A DNA stretch of 56,714 nucleotides, from NCBI GenBank assembly GCA_024763075.1, contig JANTGF010000016.1, forward strand, positions 1-56,714. Direction: 5' to 3'. Below the pieces are notes generated by a model. The model ran no database searches. It was not told the DNA's origin and saw nothing but the letters and a program-made list of their open reading frames with translations. Shown here in pieces: positions 35,923 to 45,376 of this stretch; within the stretch, counting starts at the first letter, position 1; each line of letters starts with the position of its first letter. The translations under genes were made by a program, and so were the position numbers. The DNA is from Bacteroidales bacterium. GTDB taxonomy: Bacteria; Bacteroidota; Bacteroidia; Bacteroidales; VadinHA17.

Positions 35923-38900
35923 TTACACCCAGCTGACTAAATTAAAGTCCTGCCTGTGTGGAAGGTCTTTATGTTTCGGGAAAATTCTGAATCCATAATT
36001 AAATACACCGGGATTCAGTGGGACGATCTGCATCTTAAAATATGCTTTTCCTCCTTCAAATTTATCCATTTTAAATTCCTGGGAGTGAATCAACTTTAGA
36101 TTTCCATCCTTATCTTTATCCGTCACCACTAACTCCAGACCGATGGAGGAAGGGGGTACACCCCTGAGTCCTAAAATTACAGAAGCCTCATATTTTCCAC
36201 CAAGCTTATACACTTTCCCATTCAACCCCGAGAGATCAACAGAAATCACCTCAAGGTTTTTCCACATTCTGGCCATACCGTTTTTCCAGGCGGCGAGTAA
36301 AATGGCATTTTCATATTTATTGGATTTCAGATATTTATTTCTTTCAAACAATTTTGAATAGAACCTTTCCTGATAATCCCTGATCATTCTTCGCATTGTA
36401 AAATCAGGCGCTACCTCAGCAAATGAATTTTTCATGAATTTTATCCAGTTCTCAGGTATCCCTTCTTTATTCCTATCATAAAACAGAGGAATAATTTCGG
36501 ATTCAAGTGTATTGTAGATTATTTCCGTATCCAACTCATCCTGGAACTCCTGATTCTGGTAGGTTCTTTTACCGGTTAAAGCCCATCCGGCATTTTTCTT
36601 ATACCCTTCTACCCACCAACCGTCAAGCACACTAAAATGCAATGTTCCGTTCATCACGCCTTTTTCCCCACTGGTTCCCGATGCTTCCAGGGGCCGGGTA
36701 GGAGTATTCATCCAAACATCCACTCCCTGTACAAGAAGCTTTGCAAGTTCCATATCATAATTTTGCAGGAACAATATCCTACCCCTAAAGCGTGGCATCT
36801 TGGAAACCTCCACAATTCTCCGGATCAAACCCTGTCCCCCTCCATCGTGAGGATGTGCCTTCCCTGCAAAAATAAACTGGACAGGCCTTTCCTTATTATT
36901 TACCAGCTCATCCAAACGGTCGAGATCTTTAAATAATAAATGTGCTCTTTTATATGTGGCAAATCTCCGGGCAAAACCAATGGTAAGCACTTCAGGTTTC
37001 AGGGCCTCACTAACTTCCAGAATGTTCCTGGGACTTTCATAACGCTTCAGAAGATTCTTCTGTAAACGGTCTTTTACCCTGGATATCAGTTTTTCCTTCA
37101 GAAGGTATTTTACCTTCCACAATCCCTGACTTTCAATCTTATCTATTCTTTTCCAAACATCTTTTTCACATTGATTCTCATGCCAGTCATTTTTTAATTC
37201 AGTATTAATGAAACCGGTCATTTCATTTGCAGCCCAAGTGGGCAGATGAACACCATTTGTTACATAACCAATATTTAACTCTTCGGGAAGATATCCGGGC
37301 CACAGATCCTTGAAAAGCTCCCGGCTTACGGTTCCGTGCAACATACTTACCCCATTGATTTCCTGTGACATGTGAGCAGCCAGGAAGCTCATATTAAATT
37401 TGTCAGCTTTCCCGGGATTCCCGTCACCTCCTAAATTGTAAAACTCATCCCATGATATTTTCAGGCGTTCGGGATAATGTGCCATATAAGTTCTGAACAA
37501 ATCTTCGGGGAACGCATCATGGCCAGCTGGAACGGGAGTATGTGTAGTAAACAAAGTTGAACTCCTGACAATTTCCAAAGCTTCCTGATAGTTCAGGTTC
37601 TTGTCACGAATCAACCTTGACAAACGTTCAACCCCAATAAATGCAGAATGACCTTCATTACTATGAAACACATCCGGTGCAAAACCAAGAGATTCAAGCG
37701 CTCTTATTCCACCGATACCCAGTACAATTTCCTGTTTTAACCGGTTTTCCAGATCGCCACCGTAAAGATGATGGGTAATCGATCTGTCATTCTCCTGATT
37801 CTCTTCAAAATCAGTATCTAAAAGGTACAGGGCTACTCTTCCTACATTTGCCTTCCAAATCCTGATTTTTAAGGTTCTCCCGTGAAGTATGATAGTCACT
37901 GTTTTCCAGTTTCCTTCCTCATCTTTTACAGGCTCCACAGGAATGTCAGAAAATTGCTCCGCTTCATAATTTGCCTGCTGGTCTCCTTTCAATGATAACA
38001 CCTGCTTAAAATAACCATATCTGTACAGCAAACCTATTCCAACAATCCCAACATTTGAGTCACTCGCTTCTTTTAAGTAATCTCCTGCAAGAATACCCAG
38101 TCCTCCGGAAAAGATCTTAAGACTATCATGCAAACCATACTCCATACTGAAATATGCAACGAGGGGTTTATCTTTTTCAGGTTTTGCTGACATATAATTG
38201 TTAAAAGCATCCTCGACCTGCCTCATTCTTTTAATAAAACCCTCATCTTTTTTTAAATGCAGTAAACGTTTGTAATTAACTTTTTTAAGCAGTTTTATTG
38301 GATTTTGCTTCACTTTTTTCCAAAGAGAAGGTTCAATTTCTCTCCACAGGGCACTTGCTTCCGGATTCCATGACCACCACAAATTTCTTGAAAGGGTACT
38401 CAGAAAGGATAATCCTTCAGGAATTCCTGACTCAACGATCAGCGTTTTCCACTGGGGGAAATGAGGTGAAGTTAAAACGATCTCAGCTGTATCTTTCTCC
38501 GGAAACCGGGGAATCTGTCCCTTGAGGATCCTTCCCTGCACTTTTTGCAGTGCAATATTATAAGCTTCAAAGTAATACTCAACCAAATTGCTCCAAAGAG
38601 CAATACGTGAAACTTCGAATGCTTTTTCTCTTGCTTCTTTAAGTGCGTTTTCATTTAGATTGCAGAATCCTTTCGTAAATGACACTATATCTTTTACAAC
38701 ATGGGCATCATTATGATCATCCCTTTGAATCACACTGATTCCAAAACCCGGATCGGCAACATGATCTTTTACCCACATACCAAAACCAGCAAGTGTGGTT
38801 GTCATGGTAGGAATTCTGAAAGCCAGACTTTCAAGCGGGGTATATCCCCATGGCTCATAATATGACGGAAAGATGGTCAGATCGAATCCTATCAGCAAAT

Positions 38901-40173
38901 CATAGTAACTCAGATTAAAAATACCATCCTCTTCATTCAGATAAACGGGTACAAAGATAAATTTGACTTTATTTGATTTATTATTTTTTAATCTGCTGTG
39001 CTTCAAATTATTCAAAATAGGGTCATATTGCGGATCATGCATTCCGTGTGTGAGATAGGGATTTCCCGGATTTTCTAAAAAGTTTCCTTTCTCCAATGCG
39101 CTTTTTAGTTCAGAAACGGGTCCTGAATTATTCCCGGGTATCAGAGCAAAAGCGACCACCGTTCTTTTATTTTCGTCCGAGAGGTCAAGTTCTGCCATTG
39201 CATCAATAAAAAGGTCAATCCCTTTATTTTTATATTCATAACGCCCGCTATTGGCAATCAGCAATGTATCTTCCGGAAGCTTTTCCCCCAGCAGGGTGCT
39301 GGCAACTGTAAGTAATTTTTCCCTTGCCTCATTTCGTTTCTCATCAAAATTTTCCACCTTTGGGACAAAAGAATCTTCAAAGCCATTGGGAGTAACCAAA
39401 TCAACATCTTTACCCAGTAAGGCAGTACACTCCTTTGAAGTTATATCGCTCACCGTACTGAATGTGTCACTGTGTTTTCCCGAGAGCGACTCTAGTGAAT
39501 GCTTGGAGGTAACATTAAACTCATGGCCCAGTTTGACCGGATTAAACTCATTTAATTTACTGTAAACGGGCCTGTTATTTCCGGCAAGAGCCCTGCCCAG
39601 AACCGTTGCATGTGTAGTGAAAATGGTGCCAATGTGCGGGGCATTATCTTTCAGATACAAAACACCTGAACCGGTCATCCACTCATGGAAATGGGCCAGA
39701 ATATCATCATGGTAACCAAACTGAAAATTTACAAAACTCTCTATTACTCTTCCCGCTGCGTAGCCAAATAAAACAGGTTCAATATAATCCCATTGTCCGG
39801 AGATCGAATCCAGTTTATATGTTTCCCACATTTTCTTCAGTATATCATCCTTTTTGGCTATCAAACCATAGAAGTCAATAAGAATTACCATTGGTTTTCC
39901 TGCAATATTCCATTGACCAATTTTTACGGTGACACCTTCTCCTGCAGCATGTTCCACCCATGATTTATACTCATTTTCAAGGGGTATAAATTCAGGATTT
40001 TCTTTTTCATCACGCCATACATCCGGGCCAATCAAGAAGTAATTATCTCCCAATTCTTTTTGTATGGACAAAACCTTGGTTGAAACAACTGTATGAATCC
40101 CACCAACTTTATTACATATCTCCCAACTGACTTCAAATAAAGCAGAAGGCTTTTTATATTTATTATTTATCAT
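35923..40173 (-). CDS. Glycogen synthase (GT3) - alpha-glucan phosphorylase (GT35) fusion
   Basis: One 1416-residue chain joins two opposite activities. Residues 1-545 are a GT3, animal/yeast-type glycogen synthase: KVGGIHTVV near 22-30, HFHEWMTGSG near 161, and SYYEPWGYTPLESLAF near 437-451 with the conserved acidic pair. Residues ~575-1416 are a GT35 alpha-glucan phosphorylase: NLWWSWNPEA, YFSMEYGLHDSL, FSGGLGILAGDYL, and the PLP-lysine region EASGTSGEKGVMNG near the end. It would elongate glycogen from a nucleotide sugar (UDP-glucose in most GT3) and release glucose-1-phosphate. Such fusions are known in Bacteroidetes. A promoter with a 180-nt leader lies upstream, and the gene follows GH57, GT4 and debranching genes on the same strand. 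Confidence 0.93.
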   Translation of the reverse strand: MINNKYKKPSALFEVSWEICNKVGGIHTVVSTKVLSIQKELGDNYFLIGPDVWRDEKENPEFIPLENEYKSWVEHAAGEGVTVKIGQWNIAGKPMVILIDFYGLIAKKDDILKKMWETYKLDSISGQWDYIEPVLFGYAAGRVIESFVNFQFGYHDDILAHFHEWMTGSGVLYLKDNAPHIGTIFTTHATVLGRALAGNNRPVYSKLNEFNPVKLGHEFNVTSKHSLESLSGKHSDTFSTVSDITSKECTALLGKDVDLVTPNGFEDSFVPKVENFDEKRNEAREKLLTVASTLLGEKLPEDTLLIANSGRYEYKNKGIDLFIDAMAELDLSDENKRTVVAFALIPGNNSGPVSELKSALEKGNFLENPGNPYLTHGMHDPQYDPILNNLKHSRLKNNKSNKVKFIFVPVYLNEEDGIFNLSYYDLLIGFDLTIFPSYYEPWGYTPLESLAFRIPTMTTTLAGFGMWVKDHVADPGFGISVIQRDDHNDAHVVKDIVSFTKGFCNLNENALKEAREKAFEVSRIALWSNLVEYYFEAYNIALQKVQGRILKGQIPRFPEKDTAEIVLTSPHFPQWKTLIVESGIPEGLSFLSTLSRNLWWSWNPEASALWREIEPSLWKKVKQNPIKLLKKVNYKRLLHLKKDEGFIKRMRQVEDAFNNYMSAKPEKDKPLVAYFSMEYGLHDSLKIFSGGLGILAGDYLKEASDSNVGIVGIGLLYRYGYFKQVLSLKGDQQANYEAEQFSDIPVEPVKDEEGNWKTVTIILHGRTLKIRIWKANVGRVALYLLDTDFEENQENDRSITHHLYGGDLENRLKQEIVLGIGGIRALESLGFAPDVFHSNEGHSAFIGVERLSRLIRDKNLNYQEALEIVRSSTLFTTHTPVPAGHDAFPEDLFRTYMAHYPERLKISWDEFYNLGGDGNPGKADKFNMSFLAAHMSQEINGVSMLHGTVSRELFKDLWPGYLPEELNIGYVTNGVHLPTWAANEMTGFINTELKNDWHENQCEKDVWKRIDKIESQGLWKVKYLLKEKLISRVKDRLQKNLLKRYESPRNILEVSEALKPEVLTIGFARRFATYKRAHLLFKDLDRLDELVNNKERPVQFIFAGKAHPHDGGGQGLIRRIVEVSKMPRFRGRILFLQNYDMELAKLLVQGVDVWMNTPTRPLEASGTSGEKGVMNGTLHFSVLDGWWVEGYKKNAGWALTGKRTYQNQEFQDELDTEIIYNTLESEIIPLFYDRNKEGIPENWIKFMKNSFAEVAPDFTMRRMIRDYQERFYSKLFERNKYLKSNKYENAILLAAWKNGMARMWKNLEVISVDLSGLNGKVYKLGGKYEASVILGLRGVPPSSIGLELVVTDKDKDGNLKLIHSQEFKMDKFEGGKAYFKMQIVPLNPGVFNYGFRIFPKHKDLPHRQDFNLVSWV

Positions 40174-40311
40174 TTTCTATTCATTTTTCAATAAGGAATT
40201 AAAAATCCCTTACCGGTAGATATTAAACTTTATTTAATGCAAAAACTTTTTGGTATGTATCAAAAGCTTAATTTATTTACACCTTCCGGCACATTAGTCT
40301 GCCATTAAGAT

Positions 40312-40361
40312 CTGTTTTTATTGAAAACAGCTGCCAGAATATTTTGCAGCTTGCAAAGGTA
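40312..40361 (-). promoter_or_regulatory. Possible promoter and structured leader of the synthase-phosphorylase gene
   Basis: A TACCTTTG -7 box lies at 40354-40361 on the minus strand. The first transcribed bases can form two hairpins (AGCTGC/GCAGCT at 40329-40351 and CTGTTTT/AAAACAG at 40312-40330) that share two bases and could compete. The leader to the start codon is about 175 nt, long for this window. Confidence 0.4.
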
Positions 40362-40401
40362 ATAGAATTATTTATATAAATCCGGATTAAACCTTTCGGA
40401 T

Positions 40402-41784
40402 TTATTTGGATGATTTTTTTCCTGAAACCGGTTTTTTCGCAACTTTTTGTTTTGTACCAGTAGGCGGTTTCTTCCGGACAGAAGTCCTTCTTCCCTGTTT
40501 TAGCATACTTATTTGCTTCTTATATTTCTCAATCAATTGCTTTTGTTCATCCAGCTTTTCATTCATTAGACTGATCTCCTTTTCATGACCTGTTTGAGGC
40601 ATTGCAGCTGACAGTCTCAAAGTCAGGTCACTTAACACATTCATATAATTTATAAATGCATCATAAGGCGATTCATAAGGAGTGAAATAGGAATGTACAT
40701 CACCATCTGAGAAAAGTTTGGTACACATATAATACAGATGATCGCTTGATTGTAAATATTGCCAGTCCTTCTGAAGCTGTTCAGCATTACAAAGTTTAAA
40801 CTTATCTGCCAGACTGTATAATTTTTCAAAAGCTTCATCCTGGATCGGGTTTCCAAGCCAGGCAGTAAGGTCACGTTCTTCGTCGGCCCATGAGATAGGA
40901 TTTGGAACATGTATGGCTGATACCGGTTGGAAATTCTTAACTATTTCAGAAGGAGTCTGAAAATTGATCTCTCCCTTCTCAAGCATAACCCCGGGCAAGG
41001 CTTTCAAAAAGTCAAATATTCCGGTTTCTTCCCATTGGTGTTCTCCAAAAGTTTCATAATCCATAAAAAGATTAACTATTTCTTCTCCGGCAGGAAGTTC
41101 CTTTATCCAATTCGTAAACTTTTCAGCCGTCAGCGGCCATTCATTCCAGCCCTGATTCGAAAACCGGAAAGCAATATCATCACTCAGCTTAAAATTCTTC
41201 AATAATAGTTTAAGTTTGGGATTGATTGCATTTGTATAAAGATAATTCGGACTTTTCCACCCCAGTACATGTTTCGCTCCTTCCGTGAGCATGGCATGGT
41301 ATCCGAGATCAGCAATGGTAGCACCAATTTCATCAGAATAAATCAACTCCGTGTTTCTGAATACAGTCGGTTTTTGATTAAAGTATTTTTGGATCTTTGC
41401 ATCGTGAAGCTGTATCTGATTAAGAAATTCCTCTTTATTTGCCAAAGATGCAAGGGAATGTGCATTAGTCTCGGCCAGAAACTCCACATTGCCAGTATCC
41501 GCCAGTTCCTGAAACGACTCAATCACTTCAGGTGCATAAACCTCAAACTGGTCAAGCACAACCCCGGAGATTGAAAACGCAAGTTTAAACTTTCCGTTAA
41601 ATTCCTTAATTAGATCCAGTAGCAGCTTATTCGTGGGCAAATAACATTTACCGGCAACTTTCTGAAGAATGGTTTCATTTGAAAAATCATCGTAATAATA
41701 ATGATCCTGGCCAATATTGAAAAACCGGTATCTTTTTAAACGCAACGGTTGGTGGACCTGAAAATATAAGCAAACAGTTTTCAT
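40402..41784 (-). CDS. GH57 alpha-amylase-like glycosidase
   Basis: The 460-residue protein lacks a signal peptide and starts with the GH57 motif YFQVHQPLRL (HQP at 11-13). The expected nucleophile is Glu146 in FRNTELIYSDEIG and the acid/base Asp242 is in MDYETFGEH. GH57 enzymes cleave or transfer alpha-1,4 (or alpha-1,6) glucan; here a cytoplasmic maltodextrin- or glycogen-directed role is likely from its neighbours. The last ~60 residues form a coiled coil and a Lys-rich tail (KKPPTGTKQKVAKKPVSG) that is probably disordered. It lies between the GT4 and the synthase-phosphorylase genes, all on the minus strand. Confidence 0.9.
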   Translation of the reverse strand: MKTVCLYFQVHQPLRLKRYRFFNIGQDHYYYDDFSNETILQKVAGKCYLPTNKLLLDLIKEFNGKFKLAFSISGVVLDQFEVYAPEVIESFQELADTGNVEFLAETNAHSLASLANKEEFLNQIQLHDAKIQKYFNQKPTVFRNTELIYSDEIGATIADLGYHAMLTEGAKHVLGWKSPNYLYTNAINPKLKLLLKNFKLSDDIAFRFSNQGWNEWPLTAEKFTNWIKELPAGEEIVNLFMDYETFGEHQWEETGIFDFLKALPGVMLEKGEINFQTPSEIVKNFQPVSAIHVPNPISWADEERDLTAWLGNPIQDEAFEKLYSLADKFKLCNAEQLQKDWQYLQSSDHLYYMCTKLFSDGDVHSYFTPYESPYDAFINYMNVLSDLTLRLSAAMPQTGHEKEISLMNEKLDEQKQLIEKYKKQISMLKQGRRTSVRKKPPTGTKQKVAKKPVSGKKSSK

Positions 41785-41888
41785 TTTTCTAAGTATTTTG
41801 TATAAATTCTGTATTTTCCAATGTTATTAAAGTGCCATCACTCAGGTTTAATATCATCTGCCGGCTTTCCTGACTGCTTTTCTGCTTC

Positions 41889-43175
41889 TTAATTCAAAAC
41901 CGAATCATACACTTCTTTTACATTCCTTGCAGCATTTTCCCATTTTAAACTTTCTACTTCTTCCCGGCCAAACTTCTGAAAAAAGGTATGTGCTCCCTTA
42001 TAGTTCAACAAACCATAAATAGCATCAGCCATGGCTTCTATATCCCAGTAATCTACTTTCACAGCATAAGTTAAAATCTCCGCTACTCCTGATTGTTTTG
42101 AAATAATAACCGGAACATTAGATTGCATTGCCTCAAGTGGAGAAATGCCAAAAGGTTCAGAAACAGAGGGCATGATGTAAACATCACTCATTTTAAGCAT
42201 CCTGAACACATCATCTCCTTTCAGAAATCCGGTAAAGTGGAACTTATCAGTAATTTTCTTTGCTGCAGCCAGGTTTACCATCTTTACCATCATATCCCCG
42301 CTTCCGGCCATAACAAAGCGAACATTGCTCATTTTTTTCAGCACCAGATGTGCTGCCTCAATAAAATATTCAGGGCCTTTTTGCAGGGTAATTCTTCCCA
42401 GAAAGGTAACGATCCTCTCAGGCAAAGGAGATTCTTTTTCAATTGGAAATTCCTCCTTTAAAGGTTCAACTGCATTATATACGGTTACAACTTTTGAAGG
42501 ATCTATCCCATACTTCTCGATAACGGTGCGCTGAGTTAATTTACTAACGGTAATAATCTTATCTGCAGCATCCATTCCTCTTTTTTCGATGCTGTAAACA
42601 TCCGGATTTACATTTCCACCGCTACGATCAAAATCAGTAGCATGAACATGAATAACAAGTGGTTTTCCAGAGACTTCTTTAGCTGCAATTCCGGCAGGAT
42701 AGGTCAGCCAGTCATGGGCATGAATCACATCAAAATCATTTTCTTCGGCAATTACCGATGCAACAATGGAATAATTGTATATTTCTTTCAACAGATCCAC
42801 ACCATATTTCCCGGTAAACGGGATTTTCCCTTCTTCGTTTGTCTGAACAAATTTAACTTCCTCTGTTTCTTCCTCCCTTGTAATTTTCCAGAAATCTTCA
42901 GGATCAACATAGGGGATAATCTTAGAGTTAACTTCAAGGTATTCAATCTCTTTTTTATAAGAGGCAAGTTTCAGTTTCCTTCTGGTAACCGGGATATCCT
43001 CTGCCCCGATTAAACGCATCATGCTTTGATCCTCATCCCCGAATGCTCTTGGAACGACAAAAATAATTTCCATATCCTTTATGGTAGCCAGGCCGCGGGT
43101 AAGTCCGTAACTCGCTGTACCCAATCCCCCGGAAATATGCGGAGGGAACTCCCAGCCAAACATTAATGCTTTCAT
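41889..43175 (-). CDS. GT4-type glycosyltransferase
   Basis: The 428-residue GT-B glycosyltransferase opens with MFGWEFPPHISGGLGTASYGL, a glycine-rich nucleotide-sugar loop typical of starch/glycogen-synthase-like GT4 and GT5. It contains VIHAHDWLTYPAGIAA, FLGRITLQKGPEYFIEAA and the EX7E motif SEPFGISPLEAM. The donor and acceptor are not fixed by sequence. Its place between a debranching enzyme and GH57 amylase suggests an alpha-glucan or maltodextrin role. It starts 35 bp after the debranching-enzyme stop, so the two are cotranscribed. Cytoplasmic. Confidence 0.88.
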   Translation of the reverse strand: MKALMFGWEFPPHISGGLGTASYGLTRGLATIKDMEIIFVVPRAFGDEDQSMMRLIGAEDIPVTRRKLKLASYKKEIEYLEVNSKIIPYVDPEDFWKITREEETEEVKFVQTNEEGKIPFTGKYGVDLLKEIYNYSIVASVIAEENDFDVIHAHDWLTYPAGIAAKEVSGKPLVIHVHATDFDRSGGNVNPDVYSIEKRGMDAADKIITVSKLTQRTVIEKYGIDPSKVVTVYNAVEPLKEEFPIEKESPLPERIVTFLGRITLQKGPEYFIEAAHLVLKKMSNVRFVMAGSGDMMVKMVNLAAAKKITDKFHFTGFLKGDDVFRMLKMSDVYIMPSVSEPFGISPLEAMQSNVPVIISKQSGVAEILTYAVKVDYWDIEAMADAIYGLLNYKGAHTFFQKFGREEVESLKWENAARNVKEVYDSVLN

Positions 43176-43210
43176 CCTTTAATTGTTAATGGTATCATAT
43201 TATTTCAAAA

Positions 43211-45160
43211 CTATAATGCTTCCATACCTTCCAGTTTCTTCAATATTCTCAGAATCTCAGCCACACTCCAGGCCTGTGATATCGCACCTTTTCCTGTAAA
43301 AGGTGGGTCCCCGTCATAAATCTCCGAAATAGATCCGATCCCTTTATCCGTCATTACCTCTTCAAATCCTTCGATCAATGATTTTACTTTTAAGAAACCT
43401 GAATTCTTATGTAGTTTCAGATAGCCTTCACAAAAATGTCCCAGCAACCAGGGCCAGACTGTCCCCTGATGATACGCTCTGTCTCTTTCTTCCTGATTTC
43501 CACTATAAATACCTTTGTAGGCAGGGTTTTTAGGAGATAATGTTCTTAGTCCTCTTGGAGTAAGCAATTCTCTTTTTATTGTTTCCAGTATTTCTTTTTG
43601 AATATCCTTCTCCACGGGACTGTATGGCAGAGAAGTAACAAATACCTGATTCGGTCTAACCGACCAGTCCGTTTTCTCATCATTGCTGTAATCGGCCAGA
43701 TATCCCCTGTTTTTATCCCAGAAAGTTTCCATAAAAGATGATCTTATCTGGCCAGGCAGGTAATCCCACTGATCCATAAATTTTTCATCCTTTTTATGCG
43801 CTGCTATTTCCAGGCTAAAACAAATAGCATTGTACCATAAAGCATTAATCTCTACTGCAAATCCATTCCTGGGAGTTACAGGTTTCCCATTCACCACAGC
43901 ATCCATCCAAGTAAGGGCTTTCCCTTCTATTCCTGCCCAGACCAACCCGTTATTGGCCATATGAATACCAAAACTGGTTCCATTCCTGTAAGACCACAAT
44001 ATCTCTTTCATTGCCTTCCAGTATTTGGGCTGAACCTCTGCCAAAGCACCTGTTTCAATGACAAATTGCTGAATCGACCAGAAAAACCAGAGGGGAGCAT
44101 CCACTGAATTAAATGCAGGAGAATCATCATTTCCCATATTTGGGAACAATCCACCTTTGAGTTTTTTTACCTGAGTATTTACCACGTCCCAAAATATCTG
44201 ATATTCATTCGTTGCCAGTGTAAGTCCAGGCAAAGAGATAAAAGTATCCCTGCCCCAGGCGCCAAACCATGGAAATCCTGCAATAACTTCAGTCTTATGG
44301 TTTCTTTTTACAATAAACTGCTGGGCCGAATTAACAAGACAGTTTTTAAAACTGTTCCGGGGAACCCTTTTCCTTGTTTCACGCGTAAATTTAGATTTTA
44401 GATTTACCGGATGGTTCTCTTTTGTACTGGCAGAAAACACGATACTTTCACCTTTCTTAATGGGCATTTCAAAATATCCCGGTACAAAAAGATCTTCTTT
44501 ATAATCATATCCTCTTTCCTGCTCACGCAGATACTCCACATTATAATTCCAGTCGGGAACATGAACAAACTCTGCATTTTTTGAAGTTTGCATGTGCAGG
44601 TCCGGAAATCCGTCATAAAGACGCATCTGAACACCATTGGGGATGTATCTCACCCTGGTATTGGCATACATATTCGCTTTAGTAAGCTGATGTGCATTTC
44701 TGTAAGCAAGGTAGGGCTTTAATTTCAAAACAGTATCTGAATGAGCCTCCAATAAGGTATATCTTATAAGAATCTGTTCTTCTTTTTCAACCAATATCCT
44801 TTCCTGTTTTAGCAAAACTCCACCTACACGGTAAATAACCTCGGGGATAGTATCTGCTCTGAAATCCCGGACATATTTATGCCCTTTCGGTTCATAGTTA
44901 CCTCCACTGTATTTATGAATTCCAATCCTGAACTCTTTATCATGCTGAACAACAGCAGCATCAAGTGCTGAAAGCAAGACGTGCTTTTCTCCCCCAAAGG
45001 CATCAACCGGACATACCAGAAGTCCGTGGTATTTTCTGGTATTACAACCAATAATGGTAGTACTGGCATACGAACCAGCCCGGTTGGCCCTTAAAATCTC
45101 CTTATCCAGTGAATATTTCAGATTAATTAACTGTGATTTGTCAAATTTTAAATAATCCAT
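43211..45160 (-). CDS. Glycogen debranching enzyme (amylo-alpha-1,6-glucosidase type)
   Basis: The 649-residue protein has an N-terminal GDE_N-like domain (SYASTTIIGCNTRKYHGLLV near residue 30) and an alpha/alpha-barrel catalytic domain. GFPWFGAWGRDTFISLPGL lies near residue 300, and the YHQGTVWPWLLGHF motif near 563. These are signatures of amylo-1,6-glucosidase family GH133, which removes alpha-1,6-linked glucose at glycogen branch points. No signal peptide. It is the first gene of the minus-strand glycogen group (then GT4, GH57, synthase-phosphorylase) and is divergent from the thioredoxin-like lipoprotein genes. Confidence 0.93.
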   Translation of the reverse strand: MDYLKFDKSQLINLKYSLDKEILRANRAGSYASTTIIGCNTRKYHGLLVCPVDAFGGEKHVLLSALDAAVVQHDKEFRIGIHKYSGGNYEPKGHKYVRDFRADTIPEVIYRVGGVLLKQERILVEKEEQILIRYTLLEAHSDTVLKLKPYLAYRNAHQLTKANMYANTRVRYIPNGVQMRLYDGFPDLHMQTSKNAEFVHVPDWNYNVEYLREQERGYDYKEDLFVPGYFEMPIKKGESIVFSASTKENHPVNLKSKFTRETRKRVPRNSFKNCLVNSAQQFIVKRNHKTEVIAGFPWFGAWGRDTFISLPGLTLATNEYQIFWDVVNTQVKKLKGGLFPNMGNDDSPAFNSVDAPLWFFWSIQQFVIETGALAEVQPKYWKAMKEILWSYRNGTSFGIHMANNGLVWAGIEGKALTWMDAVVNGKPVTPRNGFAVEINALWYNAICFSLEIAAHKKDEKFMDQWDYLPGQIRSSFMETFWDKNRGYLADYSNDEKTDWSVRPNQVFVTSLPYSPVEKDIQKEILETIKRELLTPRGLRTLSPKNPAYKGIYSGNQEERDRAYHQGTVWPWLLGHFCEGYLKLHKNSGFLKVKSLIEGFEEVMTDKGIGSISEIYDGDPPFTGKGAISQAWSVAEILRILKKLEGMEAL

Positions 45161-45319
45161 ATAAATTCTATTAATTTCCCATTGTTTTGAATCTAAAAAT
45201 TATTTTTACAAAAGTCTGAAAATAATTTATTATTCTTCTACACTACTGTAAAAATTAACCTAAAGTTAATAAAGATAATTGCCAAATTGTTAAAATAATA
45301 AAATTATCTCAAAAATAAC

Positions 45320-45327
45320 TATCTTCG
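45320..45327 (+). promoter_or_regulatory. Near-match -7 box (TATCTTCG) for the TlpA-like lipoprotein gene
   Basis: One mismatch to TAnnTTTG, 49 bp before the start codon, within the 216-bp divergent gap. Nothing else is recognised in that gap, which is very AT-rich. Confidence 0.35.
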
Positions 45328-45376
45328 CAGCGCAAAAATGTAATTATTTTATAATGTTCAAACTAATAAAACACAA

